From Helochares maculicollis (Eukaryota; Arthropoda; Insecta; Coleoptera; Hydrophilidae): a stretch of DNA of 41,376 bases. The DNA is taken from the NCBI GenBank assembly GCA_033557835.1, contig JAWQRO010000363.1:1-41376 (forward strand), written 5' to 3'. Made by a program: the position numbers and the translations under genes. The notes under the pieces are model-generated. The model was given only the letters and a program-made list of their open reading frames with translations, did not search any database and was not told the DNA's origin. Each line of letters opens with the position of its first letter. Within the stretch, counting starts at the first letter, position 1. This document shows, piece after piece, positions 1-12,449 of the stretch.

Positions 1-18
1 ATATATATATATATATTA
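1..18. repeat. TA dinucleotide run at mariner insertion site
   Basis: The first 16 bases alternate A and T and run directly into the left end of the mariner element. The TA at 17-18 is the left copy of the target duplication; the right copy is the TA at 1238-1239, also followed by TATATA. Mariner elements insert at TA, so the element landed in a TA-rich tract. The run may continue beyond the window edge. Confidence 0.8.
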
Positions 19-48
19 GAGGGACCGGAAAGTAATGTAGTTTTCTTA
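19..48 (+). repeat. Left terminal inverted repeat of mariner 1
   Basis: This pairs with 1208-1237 with only a few mismatches over about 28 bases. The shared core reads GGGACCG, one variable base, then AAAGTAAT. It is where transposase would bind and cut. The repeat lies downstream of, and just overlaps, the stop of the transposase frame. Confidence 0.9.
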
Positions 49-1101
49 AGTTAAATTCACACCTTCGTTATCGACAACCTTTTGCCATCTAGTGTACAAA
101 TTTTTATTGACGAAGCGGTAATAATCAATCGGTTTTTTTGTAAAACAGGTCGAGATAGCATTTTGGACATCGTCAAAATTTTCTAATTTTTTGCCACTAA
201 GATAATGTTGCAGTAATCAGAATAAATGGTAATCCGATGGTGCAATATCGGGCGAGTATGGTGGGTGAGGCAGTACCTCCCACCCCAATTCTTTAATTTT
301 GTCTAAGGTTCATTTTGCACGGTGCGGTCTTGCATTGTCATGTTGCAGAATAACTCCTTTTCTGTTGACAATTGCCGGATACTGTTCAATCAAAGACCGG
401 TTTATTCGTTCGAATTGTTCACAATAGACATCTGCATTAGCAGTTTGTCTAAGTTTTAGCACTTCAAAATGAACAACTCCGCCTGTATTCCACCAAACAC
501 ACAGACGTGCCTTTTTGGGGTGTAAACCCGGTTTTGCAGTAGTTCGTGGATATTAATTTCGACTGAGCCACTGCCGTTTGCGTTTCGAATTGTCCTACAA
601 GACCCATTTTTCGCCTCCAGTGATCAAGCAATCAAAAAACGGATCTGTACGATGCCGTTGAAGCAATACGTTGCACGTGATGGACCGGTTGGCTTTATTC
701 TGTTCGAATAGACTATGGGGGACCCAAACACCAGCTCTGCTTATTTTTCCAATCTGCGACAAATGTTCTTGGATGGTTGACCAAGGTTGGTTAAGATTGT
801 TTGAAAGTTCCTCAATTGTTTGACATGGATTTGTTTCCACTTTTGCCCTTAGCACGTCGTTATCTAGTTTTGTTGGTCTTCCTGATCGATGGGCGTCTGA
901 GAGATCAAAATTGCCTGATCTGAACTTGGAGAACCATCTTTGGCATTTTCGAACGTCCAGTGTTCTTGGATAAACATTGCAAATGTTTTTAGTCGCAGCA
1001 GTTACAGTATTACCCTTGCGAAACTCAAAAAGCATGCCAATGCCGGATATGCTTTTCTGGTATTTGGCTGCCCATTTCACCCCAAATTGCAAGAAAGTCA
1101 A
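46..1101 (-). pseudogene. Mariner transposase pseudogene (four stops, first catalytic Asp lost)
   Basis: One unshifted frame of 351 codons plus a terminal TAA (48-46) covers the usual length of a mariner transposase. The N-terminal half holds the paired helix-turn-helix DNA-binding region, with motifs such as RWFSKFRSGNFDLSDAHRSG and a WVPH linker motif. The catalytic half holds LQHDNARPH (second Asp, codon 255, bases 339-337) and YSPDIAPSDYHLF (third Asp, codon 290, bases 234-232), which gives exact D34D spacing. The first Asp, expected in the TGDEKW motif, is Gly (codon 163, GGC at 615-613), explained by one A-to-G change. In-frame stops are TAG at 597-595, TAA at 555-553, TGA at 312-310 and TGA at 219-217. 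The open frame begins at a TTG at 1101; the first ATG is at 1035-1033, so the original start may also be damaged. There are no frameshifts, which points to fairly recent decay by base substitution. Confidence 0.95.
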
Positions 1102-1207
1102 ATACTTAATTAATCAGAAGCAAAAATGATATAATAACCTCAAAATCTCTTTGACACGCCTTCCACGTACGTAATGAGCTACCAAATGACAATCAAATAT
1201 TGATATG

Positions 1208-1237
1208 AGCAGAAACGATATTACTTTTCGGTCCCCC
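1208..1237 (-). repeat. Right terminal inverted repeat of mariner 1
   Basis: This is the inverted counterpart of the left terminal repeat and is followed by the TA duplication at 1238-1239. It is the transposase-promoter side of the element. Confidence 0.9.
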
Positions 1238-1239
1238 TA

Positions 1240-1797
1240 ATATATAGTTTAAAGCAAGATTAACTGTCCGCACTTTTGATGACGAAACACTATACATCGA
1301 GTGGTTTTAATTAACATTAAGTGTTTAGAAAAAGGAGAGAACTTTGAAAATGATGAACGTCTTCAAGGAAGCCGAGCATTTGACGCTTAATAAATAATCG
1401 ATTGGCAATATAATAGAAATGTTTTGAGGACGAAGCAAATAGATTTTAAACTTTTCAAGCTAGCGATATTTGCAAAACGACTCTTAACCAATACTCCATC
1501 GTTTTGACCAATTAACCAAAATACACTTCTAAATTATCGATTCTGATTTTCTATTTTAGCGATAACTCGCTTATGCCGGCAGCAAAGAATCCTGAAGGGC
1601 AAGAGCCAATAAATTTCGGGAAAGGTGTTTTTCACCGTATAAAGTATTAAATAGTTTTCCTTGAAAGGATATTTAAAACCTGCAGACAGTATGATGGTGT
1701 CAAACTTGGTAAATACCGTAAGTGAAAGAAAATTTCTAAATCCAGCTCTTGTAATTTGAGGAACGTTATTTGTGCGGCTGGTTATCGATCGTAGTCT
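1240..1797. other. AT-rich non-coding DNA
   Basis: No open frame of useful length, no recognisable repeat and no RNA gene seen. Confidence 0.6.
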
Positions 1798-2165
1798 TAC
1801 AACCTAATCTGACATGACCTTACCTGACCAGACCTGATCGTTTTTTTAATGTTGGTGGAAAACCTTTCGTAGGCTGCATTGGCGTGGTGTCAGGGTGTGT
1901 GTGGGACTCGCTGCTTCTTTTCATGAAAAGACAACCTAAAACCGACTTTTTGTGAGAACTACCGGAATGTGTCTATCGGCTGTTCTCCCGGTTGCGGCCT
2001 GAGCGAAAATTTTCCTTCGTCGAAACTACGTCAGCATTACTTCAACGAAGGTTGCAAGAACATTTTATAGATGTTGGCATGTCCTGGTATTATTTGCTCT
2101 GACCTGAGCTAACCTGACCTGACTGACCTAACCAGAGCTAACCTGTCTCTTCTTGACCTATTTCG
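1798..2165. repeat. Degenerate GACCTGACC-type repeats around a GC-richer hairpin block
   Basis: Two stretches (about 1798-1838 and 2095-2160) are built from variants of CTGACCT, CTAACCT and GACCTGACC. Between them lies a distinctly GC-richer block with a perfect 14-bp palindrome CTTTTCATGAAAAG at 1917-1930. It also has a hairpin whose arms are CCTTCGTCGAA (2014-2024) and TTCAACGAAGG (2041-2051), 10 of 11 pairing around a 16-base loop. The arrangement suggests a decayed non-autonomous repeat or satellite fragment; the family is not recognised. A related GGTCAGATCAGATCTG stretch lies at the far end of the window in the opposite orientation. Confidence 0.5.
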
Positions 2166-5100
2166 GTTGAATAATCGTAAGCTTCTTCATCTCTTTGTCC
2201 AATTCATTTCTGTAGACATCTGCTGTAAACATTTGGTAAAATTTTATAAATCTATAGAGGATATATCCGTAATAGACCTTTAATTAGACAATATTATCTT
2301 TATACAATCTATTTTTCTTAACTTGTATGAGTACAGTTTTATTTTATGATGTGAAATCAATAAAAACGAAATGCTTTAAGACAATTTTTCTTTAAAGGTG
2401 CGTTTATTTCATGCGTAACACATAGATACAGATTGTTTATCTTGCCAATTCGTTTCAAATAGTTTAATACTCTTGGAATAGTAATATAATCCATTCTGCT
2501 CATTCATTCTGTTTCCAATTCAGTCTTCAGCTTATCATTATTCACCATAGCAACAGAAGATGCTTGTGGCCCATCTTCGAGGTGAAAATCGCCAAAATTA
2601 ATCTTAAACGCAAGCCGTCGACATTTTGTATTTTCATACAGTTACACGCCAAAAAATGTAATTTATGTTGTAAGCCGGATACTTCATTTTTACTGCGGAG
2701 CTTGTATTCGAAAATATAACCAGTTTCTTATTTTTTCATGTCTTTGCAAAAAAGCTTACAGCAAGCTCAAAAGATACTCATATGCCAATAAGTGCATTTT
2801 GAGAAGTTTTAATGTACTTACACAATAAAAGTTAGCAAAAAACTATCAAAGTAAGATCTCAGAAGTTTTGATTCAATACTCAGTATTATCTCGTACTGAA
2901 GAACTGTAGCTCAGGTGGTGTGCGAGTTTTTATTAAAATTTTTACCTCGTCTCTTGATTTCCAATATACCCTGTAACTAGTCTTACGGGATTATGGGATA
3001 CCATTTTGTGTATTATTAAGTTTTTAGTACTAAAATTTTATTTATCTAACAAAGTAGAATCAGGTTTATTGTCAAAGCTGTTTTTCATTATAGCTTTGGT
3101 TTGGAATTAGAAATATATCTTGTTTAGTTGTCGATCTAAAAAATACAATACATGACAATTTCTGTAATTCGTTTTATTACCTCTTTAAAATTTTAACCCT
3201 CCACACTAATATATTTTTAGAAAATAACAGATGTATCCTTAAACAATCTAAATAAAGTAGTTATGAATATTATTAAAATCAAGAAAACAAAAATATTTAA
3301 GGTCTCATTTTAGCTACTACTAAAAAAATCAATTTTAAAATCATAAATTGTTCTATTTGTGGAAAATTTGTATTTTTTATTATTGATTATGACTAATTAT
3401 CTTCGTTGAATTTGATTACAATTTCAACTATTTTGAATAGTATTTTTAACATGTAGCATAAAATAACCTAGCCTAAGTCTAGCCATTATTGAAAAGCCCC
3501 GACCCCAATTCAAATAATGACTACTATACCATTACAAACTTTCAATAATATTTTCACGATTTTTTTGGGCCAGAATGTAGACAGAAAATAAAAAAATACG
3601 AAAAAGTATTAAGCATTTTACAAAACCACGTTAAGCACAATCGACGCGAATTTATACAAGCAATGAAAAATCATCAGTTAATAGATGTATATAAATAAAC
3701 TATATAATAATAAACATTGCTGGTTTTTTAAATGTTATGAGGGTAACGATAAACATGTTGATACTCTTTTCAAATACATTACTGTAACATTTATCGTTTG
3801 ATTAAGACATATTTATAGCAAAACTTGCTCACTTTGAAAAAACAGAAGTGAAAATGTAAACAATATTAACTTCCCTTTCCAAAAGTATATTGACTTTCAA
3901 CTATCCTTGAAAGTAACCCTCAAAAAAGAAGAAACTTTTCTTTTTTATCTGAAAATTTTGCACTTAAAAAAAAATAAGTCACTAAGTTTATATTTGAAAA
4001 CACATTCTGCCGATAGTATCCAGTATTATAGTAAATCATAAGTCAAGAGCGCAGTACAAATTTTGAATTGAGATATATTTTACAATAGGGGCTGCAATAA
4101 CCTGATAAAAACTTTTGAACTTCAAATTTGTCATAAACATTATAATATCCATATATTTATACAAGGCTGTAGCAAAATCTTGCAATAAAGCGTTACTAGA
4201 AGTTTATGTAAAAATGGCAAAATCACGAATCGCCTAAAGCTTGGACACGGTAGAGAGGTATACTCTATTTGATTTGCAATTCCTGCTAATTGCGTCAAAA
4301 TGCGGATAGAGCGAGCAGCACAAGCCGAACCGCTCTGTTCCAGGATGGTATTGCGTTTTGTAATTTAAGTTGCCTCATTTTTAAAACGCTTACAGTTGAG
4401 CACTCGACAATTTTTTTGCGAAATATCCCGTTAGAAGGAGCACATCAATTGCTCAAAACGTGTCAAACTTCAAATGTGGTACACGAAAGCGTCCCGTTTC
4501 ATTATTATTAAATCGAAATCGGTCTTTCAAAACCAACAACATTTCTTGAAAGTACATCCATCGATAACGGTAGTACTTTCATAACTTGGCAATGGGTTAA
4601 AAGTATGCAAACCAGAAATATTAATTGGCAAAAAGGAATCTTTTCAAACTGAAGAAATTTCAATTAATTTTCGTGAAACTTGAGTACACCGTGGATAGCC
4701 TCAAATAAACCGTTGGTACTGTCATTGAAACGCGAATAAGCCGAAGCAATTTATAATCGAAACTGTATCTCAAATTAGCCGAGTTGCCGTTGTAGAGATT
4801 GCAACCCTCCATACAGAGAATTTTTATTTATTGCCAGTAAATACACACCTGCTCATTGAAAACATGTGCGCATTCCTTCAAATACGTGTAATTTATACTA
4901 AGGATTGCCTCGTTGTCGTTATGATCACCTGTATTTTTCAGCAAATATGCTTAGCTAAATTGTAGGTTTCTGAGGAGATTAACGGCCATCAATGCCAGCG
5001 GTAGCGGGTGTTAAAGATCACGTGACTTCAATGCCTAAGCAACCTTGTCAGTGATTATTAGTACTAAAGAAAGTATTGGTGAGGTGGATATGTGATTTAT

Positions 5101-7559
5101 TATATGTATTTATTTAAGCATATTTAATTAGAATGAGTATGTGTAGAAGTTGTAGAATTTGAGCTGTTTTTTTTTTAATTTTTAAAAGTTATTGGTCATT
5201 TATAAACCTGTAGCAAACAAACCAATGAATTGTTTGATATAAATTACGCTGAAATAAGAAATATTTTCCAAAATGTCTTTTATGAGAAAGTTTCCTGGAT
5301 TCACATGGCGACGCTAATGGTAGAATCATCTGGGATATGCTAGGCATTGGTAAATGTGGAAGTTAGTAGATGTTATTATTCTTTGCAATCATTTTGTATA
5401 TGACTATTTTGTTATTCTGTATTTTTATGGTTGAAATTATATTTTCTTTTGTATTGTTGTGCATATCTTTTTACTAGTTATTGGAAATAAAGGACTTATA
5501 ACGCTTCTTTGCATATTTTTTTAACCATTCTTCTTTCCCTTCTCATTCACAATGTAATCAACGGTGAAATTAAGTATATTTAAAGTGCAACCTTCGCTAA
5601 TTGGTACTTCTATTCCTTCACATTTTCTAAGCTATTCCTGGAATTCTTGTGCTTAATATATCTAAAATAGTGTAGGACATAGAAAATATTCAAGTTTCAA
5701 TAATAAATTAATGTATAAAAATTACATTTATTGAAGATTTATCAAGAATCTGCTATAACGTATATTCAGGTAAGTTGTCCTACGCTTTTGCCAAGTCTAC
5801 AAATAGCAAGTAAAACTAGTTTTTGCTGTCTAAAACAAATTTCAATGCATGAGCAGCCGGCTTTATAACCTTAGTGTTCCTCGAATTCGTGGACCCGTAT
5901 TTGTTCCAATCAGACTATTCAAAATTTTACGATACAATCTTCTAAGTGTGATCTTGATCCCCACCTATAACTAGCATACCCATCTATTCTTCTACTTTCA
6001 TAGATTGGTGTAATCCATATCATTTTTCACAAATTAAGAATAGATTCTTATTAAATATAGCTAATATTTACTCATATTTCTTCAGTTTGAATGTTAAAGG
6101 ATATAAAGTTGTATATTGCTATAGTATTTTCTTTAGCTCAGTTTTATAGTGTTCTGTCCAACTGGGTAAACTTATGATGGATAATCTAATATTTTAATTT
6201 TTGTCAGGTCTTATCATTTTTATTATCAGTCAAGCCTCAGTTAATTTTGATGCACCTACATAAGCATCGATTCGACACAATTTTTTTGGCACTTTTCTAA
6301 ACATAGCTAGCTATAAATAAAACTGTTCTTTAAAATCATTGCTCTAGATTATGTGGTTTTTTCATTAGAATTTGGTGTTGTTCTCCTGAAGCTGCGTTTG
6401 TAATACAGAGGAGAATTTGTTTTTAAAGCTTATTACCTGACTTAGTTGTGCGTTCAATGTTAAAACTATGTTGCAGAAGACTTTGATAGAAAGACTTTAT
6501 AGTACTTGCTAGATAAATCTTATATTTAGGACTTCTTCAATTTCTCGATTGAGGACATTGAGCAAAACTTAAATGAAACTTCATTTATTTGGAGCAGGAA
6601 GTGATCACTGCTGCAATCTATCCTTCTGTAAACTTCGGATTTTGCTATTTTTCACTGAGTTTCTTGGCGTTGAATGTCTTTTATCAACTATGTCGTGTTG
6701 CCATGTAAACTTGTGAATTTCTTTGTACGGGAAAACTTAACTACCATCCTATCAACCGGCTGCTGTTTCTTCCTCCAATTCTTCGTTTCAACTGACCTTT
6801 TAGTAGTATAGTTCCTTGGTTTTCATTGAATACATCAAGCTAATATTTCAAAGTGTTCATCTTGTTGATCGCTAGGGAGTCAAAAACTGTCAAAGTCATT
6901 TAGTGAACAGATTCCCAGTAGGATATATTCGAGTTATTTATGTCTTTTATAAGTACTGGCACCCCTTTGGTTACTCTTGATACTTGGGTACTCCAAAAAA
7001 GATGTGAAGCTTTCTGTTTTTTCAAGGACGATTCTGGTTTGTTTATCTTAGTTATTGCTGTGTTGTCATAATGTAGTTTGGCGACTTCGTTATCTCTGTC
7101 ATTTTTCTGTACAACTTTAATTATTATTACTATTATTATGAACCACAACATATTTCCGTAATTCTTTGCGTGAATCGTTTGTTTTCCGAAGCTAATCATG
7201 GGTATATTTTGTATTTAGATTTCAGATATATTTTTATAACGAATAAGTTTAAAATCCATCACTTTAGTCTCCGGGCTTAGTAGACTAGTAAGTTTTCTTT
7301 GTCATCTTTCCACTAACCAGTCCCAAACAAATGATGTACTTATAATAAAATGTGACATAAAAATGCTCTTTTAGTCCTTGTATTATTCATGTTTTTAAAA
7401 ATATGATAGATACTCATTTACGGTTGCACAAATTTATATACGAGCTACATTGTACATTTGATTTGACTTAATTTGATTATACTGTTGGCCATATATGAAT
7501 GGTTTTTTATTGTAACTGTGTATTGCATAATTCTATGCTCGTATACTCATTTTGAACTA
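2166..7559. other. Long AT-rich non-coding region
   Basis: Only short open frames of chance length (under 100 codons, no recognisable domain) occur on either strand. One run, AGCTCAGGTGGT near 2910, resembles a tRNA A box but has no B box behind it. No transposon ends or gene exons were recognised. Confidence 0.5.
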
Positions 7560-9560
7560 GAATAATTGAAGTGGACCCAACTTAGCGCATAACAAAAATT
7601 CCAAAGAAGTGTTGACGCTTGAAATTGTGCACGCATCTCAAAGCCATATCATTTTCAACATTTACAGCCTCAATTCACTCTGGATGAAGTTGTAGCGGTT
7701 TCATAGTGCATTTAATTAAATTACAGGCGTCAAGCCACAGCCAACACCGATTCAGTTGACTGAAGGAAGCTAGAATTACTTGATTATTTAAATGCAAATG
7801 GCAATGTGATACCAATTGCGGCGACTGCTGTATGCCAAAACTTAAGAACCATCAGCAAGTGGAGCGACTGTATTGGAGAAATACGTTTTTTAATTAAAAA
7901 TATTGACGTCGAAAGCATGGATAAGTTCAATTAAAGAAGAGGAACACCTATGCACTGTTCCGGTAGAATAACTCTATTATTTTTAGAGTTATCACAGATC
8001 TAAATAACCGTGGAGGACAGCACTTCACTAATTGCGAGTTTATTGCGTGCCGAGTGCAGCTGAAACGCTGCAGATACAAGGTGGATAGTTGCAATTCTTT
8101 GCCACTTGAAAGATTTCATTCACCGCAAACGCGAAAATATGCCACAGTGCATATAGGGTCTACGTTTTAATTTTTCTCGGTTTCGCCAACTCGCTGGAAT
8201 GTTTTGTCTGTTAGTCGCATATAAACAAATCGACTCGATTATAAACGGGGTGTAAATTGTGAGTATTCTTATTGGATGCTGCATATCTGCCCGATGTCCA
8301 CAATCCGAAAAGTAATATTTGCCCATCCCTATCGCCGAAAGCATAATGGTGATAAATTCCGAAAATATTCAGCACGATTGCGAGCAAGTGCAATTTCGGG
8401 AATATGCAGAGGATTTTTCGTTTCTCAGACAATCAATACGAAATTAGTATTTAAATTCTTGGACGGGCAGCTGTGTGTACGTGAGTGGACGCTACCCGAC
8501 GTACCATATTTAAACAATCTGTAATTACGGTTGCAATTTATCTGTCAAAATATAATGCATAACCTGTGATTAGCCACGCTATGATTTTGATACCATTTTG
8601 CATGTGGTGTTTCGAGCACTGCTAAGGAAAAATTGTTTGCCCGTGACTTTGAATATTAATCCACCCTAATTGGTGACACTGGAATTCACCATGATTTGTA
8701 ATTACCCCTATTAGTGTAGGGCAAGATTTTTAATTGCAGTCCGGTCATTTATTGTCATCGTTAAAAAAAATGTTATTACGGCATTTAAGGTGGATATTTA
8801 GAAAAATAAAGGCTTTCTAAGCGATGTACGAACGGATGTAGCGTATAGGCCGACACGGTGTCCAAGTGACATGTATATATATCCATCAACTTCCGCTACG
8901 TTACAAAGTCTGAATACTAATAATGTTGCGTATATACGCGTTGCCTGGTTAGCTGGGAATATTTTTTCTGTACTTTTGTGGGCTTTTGAATTGCATACCA
9001 ATTTTCTTCGGCGTTTAGGACTTCCGCATCTCATCCGAGATTTCATTCTAGACGGGATGTGGTTGAAAATATGAAACAACAAATTACAGACGTAATTATC
9101 CCATCTGCTGAAGAAAATCCACCGGCCCGAGGAAAGTTGTTGCAGGAAGGTAACTGGCTATCGAAACTGTTACATAATGTTGTCGTTCTCAAAAACGCTT
9201 CAAAGATAGTCTCTTCAAGGACAGTTAGTTGAAATTTTTTCGTCAATTTTTTATGCGAAATAATCGATAACCGTCAATGCGTACAAAAATTACACGTTTC
9301 AAAGTCCGGTTCCTTCGGACCGTTTTTTTCGTATTAGATGTCACATGCAAGATAACGTGGACTCTATATTTGGCTGTCGTTAATTAATTAAATAAAAATG
9401 TGTAACACTCGCCTCACCTCGCAATTGCCCAGAGCGTATCAAAACCGACTCTGGTCGATTTTTCAACGCAATATCATTATTTGGGCTCATTTCCGATCGC
9501 AGCGATAATTTATAATTAAACAAATATCCACAACGAATAGCGAATTCCAACCGAAGAAAA
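7560..9560. promoter_or_regulatory. GC-richer block, possible conserved regulatory DNA
   Basis: Base composition is visibly more balanced than in the DNA on both sides. An exact octamer ATGCAAAT sits at 7792-7799, an ACCGCAA (Runt-like) site near 8123, and a TACGTG (Trachealess/Single-minded type) site near 8479. Several overlapping open frames of 60-94 codons on both strands look like by-products of higher GC; none shows a known domain. Calling this an enhancer region for vvl is inference from composition, motifs and position about 30 kb downstream of the gene. Confidence 0.25.
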
Positions 9561-10926
9561 CTCCAAGTACTCTTTAGAAATGCAGTGTGATATCAAGTTG
9601 CTGCTAGTGTGGTATATGCGAACATTTTAGGCACATGTGTAAGTGCGTGGAGGCCAGAGTGTGTGACGTTTGGCCTCAATTAACTTCTTAACTCGTGTAA
9701 GTAGTTGACCACTACTTCCATCTCTGTCCACGGCAGCAGTGGCGTACTCCACAAACAAATCGTCACTCCGCACCGTGCAAATGATCCGTCATCTAAATAC
9801 CTAATCAAAATGTGTACATTTCAAGTGGCTCCTCACCTGCCATTAAAGAATTCTCTCTCCATCTCGCTTGCTTAGCGAGCTCGACAAAAAAGAAATTACT
9901 AAACGAAAACACAATTAACTAGCAACACAAGTAGGTACCTTAAAAACTTAATAGCCATATTTATGACATAATTGATATTAAGATCTTTTTTCGGCTTTGT
10001 CTCGTGCCAAACATTTTATCACTTCATATACACAACTAATTTCGCTATGTGCTGCAGCAATTCGTTCTTATTATTACATTCTACAAGTTTTAGTCATTAA
10101 ACATCATCAAATTGCTATAATGTATACATATAAAAGCCTTCCTTAACTTTATTGTACCATTACATGGTGAGCTTATTGAGATTGACATCATGTTTATTGC
10201 GGGCAATAAAAAATCAAAATATGTAAATTAGACTTCTTGTGGAAGTTTTTAAAAGCAAACCGTAAAGTTATAGAATAAAATTGATTTGAAGTTTTATTTA
10301 CATCGTATTTGACCTAATTTACTACGGCGGTGATCTGAAATAATCAAGCAAGTAGTTTGTTATAATAGAATATATAGTTAATCTTCATTAATGCACCGAT
10401 GGTATATCTGGATGTTATGTTTGTACCAATCGTTTGTTAAAATGAAATTTATTTCTTATATTCTTGAGGGAGAGGAAGACTGGAGGACAATTATAGCCAA
10501 AAAGCAGAAAAACAAATCCTTGATTTCTATGATTGTGTTTACAATAACCTGCAGTAAAATAAAAACGAAATACTGATAGACAAAAAATGAATAAGAACTG
10601 CACATCACCATGAATCAGCTAGATACCAACACACTAAACCATTAAACTATTGTATAACACAGCAGCAGACATACAACGTAAATATCATAATACCCAACTT
10701 ATACAAACTACTCAACTACGAAATTAAGTAATTATAGTAAAATTTTAATTACCGTATTTACAACTCTATAATTTATAGCCATTATAATTATTTTTATCTT
10801 AAAACTCGTGCTATAAGTTTCCAGGTTTATAGCCACTAAATTTCCACAATACACAGAATTAATCAATCGTGGTATATCTCCATTCTAAATTAAAATATCT
10901 TAGAATTTTGACATCACGTGGCTCTC
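9561..10926. other. AT-rich non-coding DNA
   Basis: No gene or transposon seen. Opposed 60-codon frames near 10.4-10.6 kb are mirror open frames with no domain. Confidence 0.5.
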
Positions 10927-11009
10927 ACTGGGGATCCCTGGCTGAAAGAATTATATTTCCAATAATGATCATTATTCCAATAATGAATCTATTATTAGGG
11001 ATTCCCAGT
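10927..11009. repeat. 83-bp inverted-repeat element (possible MITE remnant)
   Basis: The ends are inverted copies: ACTGGGGATCCCT at 10927-10939 and AGGGATTCCCAGT at 10997-11009, 12 of 13 pairing. Inside are a perfect 16-bp palindrome AATAATGATCATTATT (10961-10976) and a second imperfect palindrome (about 10977-10999) built on ATAAT/ATTAT. Nested palindromes with matching ends are typical of very small inverted-repeat elements or foldback DNA. No clear target duplication was found, so the element type is unknown. Confidence 0.5.
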
Positions 11010-11950
11010 TACAACGCACATAACGCTGTTTACTGATTCAACAACATTTTTTCTGTTATTTCGCCGCAATTGTCGCCTGTTGCACAACAATCACTACCAA
11101 TTAAAAAGGAACGTCAAGTGGCTACCTCTTAAGGCATCTCGTCATAAAAATCGAAATAATGCTCGCGATTCGCTTAAAAATCTTGCACGAAATACAATTA
11201 TGTTTATATATAGATACAATCGACCTAATCAATGTAATTACCTGTGCATTGTTCAAAGAGCGAGAATTAATTTTTCAATTAATAATTACTGAACTATTCT
11301 AAAGTGGCTTTCAATATCAAAGAACTGCAATTATGTGATTTTTATGTAACCGCAAATTGCGGAGTTAACAATGAATTGTGCAAGTTTAACAAAGGAATCG
11401 TTTATACGGAAAGCAACAATGCAGGGATACTCGCTCGGTCTCCATAATGGAGGCACGTGCAGATTTTTTATTTTTAATTACAAATCGAATTTTCATTCAG
11501 TTTTCTTTCGATTTTCAAATAGATTTACCGTAAGTAGCAGAAACAGCGGAAAAAGTCGGCTCAACCACAACTGTGGTTCAACTATAAAACATTTAGTCGT
11601 TTCATATTTCATATTACTGTAGGTAATACTGATAGCGAGATATTTTTTACGACTGTATACAAAATATTAAATATTATTTTAATTATGGCTAAAAGCTTAG
11701 CTAACACCATTTTTATGATTTTTTATATTTTAGGTTTTGCGAGTATCAGTAAGATCTTGGATAAAGGTGTCACAGTAACTTTTCGTTTTATATTATGGTT
11801 TTATGCTTTGTTCCACAAGTTTTGTGCCGTTTTTACTACTGCTTTTCTGATTTATTTTCTTCTGTTCTATTTCCAGTTGTTGCGTTTTTACAGGCGTAAA
11901 TTTATTAGCTAGATAATGGGTCTCCCGTGCTTTTCGGTGTCCTGAGCTAC
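11010..11950. other. Non-coding DNA with chance open frames
   Basis: Short plus-strand open frames of 70-83 codons occur here, but the translations are low in recognisable motifs and look like chance. No other structure seen. Confidence 0.45.
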
Positions 11951-11956
11951 ACGGCT

Positions 11957-12449
11957 ATTTGCATTTCTAAATTATAATTAGATAATATTTTTGTGCTCCA
12001 TTTTGTGTGTATTTTACCTTATATAGCGATGCAAATTCACCGCCAAAGCAAAATAAATCATTTTTGGATAAATAGCATGTGTAGCTCTCTCTCTCTCTCT
12101 CTGCCATTATAAAAATCATTGCTAATATTATTTCGTTGCGACCGACTTCATTACCTTTTCAATATCAAATGGCATATTTAGAGAAATGAGCATACCATGT
12201 TGTCTGCACTTTTCACTACAAGGCCTCTCTAATGCCATTTTGGTAACCACTCTCGGCAAGGCATGAATAAATCAGTCGTTGCCTTGGTTATACAGCAATT
12301 ATAATACTGATCTCTCTTGCATTTAAACTGCAAAAAAAATTGCTTGAAACTTAAACACATCAATAAACAATTAGCAGTACAATGCACATGTTATTATATA
12401 TACACAGAATAAAAATGGCCGACTACAATCACAATCGGTTTATTTGCAT
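11957..12449. promoter_or_regulatory. Possible Polycomb-response-like / POU motif cluster
   Basis: A (CT)9 run at 12085-12102 is immediately followed by GCCATTAT at 12103-12110. Two further matches to the Pho/YY1 consensus GCCATHWY lie at 12234-12241 and, inverted, at 12412-12419; another GCCAT core is inverted at 12169-12173. Exact octamers ATTTGCAT flank the cluster at 11957-11964 and 12442-12449. In Drosophila, GAGA-factor plus Pho motifs are typical of Polycomb response elements. Function here is inference only. Confidence 0.25.

Larger units (their letters stand above)
19..1237 (-). mobile_element. Complete but inactive mariner (Tc1/mariner, DD34D) element
   Basis: This is a 1219-bp element bounded by imperfect terminal inverted repeats and flanked by TA on both sides. 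The left end starts GAGGGACCGGAAAGTAAT and the inverted right end starts GGGGGACCGAAAAGTAAT. The transposase gene is on the minus strand, with about 136 bp between the right end and the start of its open frame. Length, ends, target site and the DD34D spacing all fit mariner. I could not assign the subfamily with confidence; it clearly differs from the second mariner in this window. The transposase carries four stop codons and has lost its first catalytic Asp, so it cannot act by itself. Confidence 0.95.

Noticed and set aside
2905..2960. tRNA-like A box (TAGCTCAGGTGGT)
   Set aside because: No B box (GGTTCGANNCC) follows at the right distance and no cloverleaf can be drawn.
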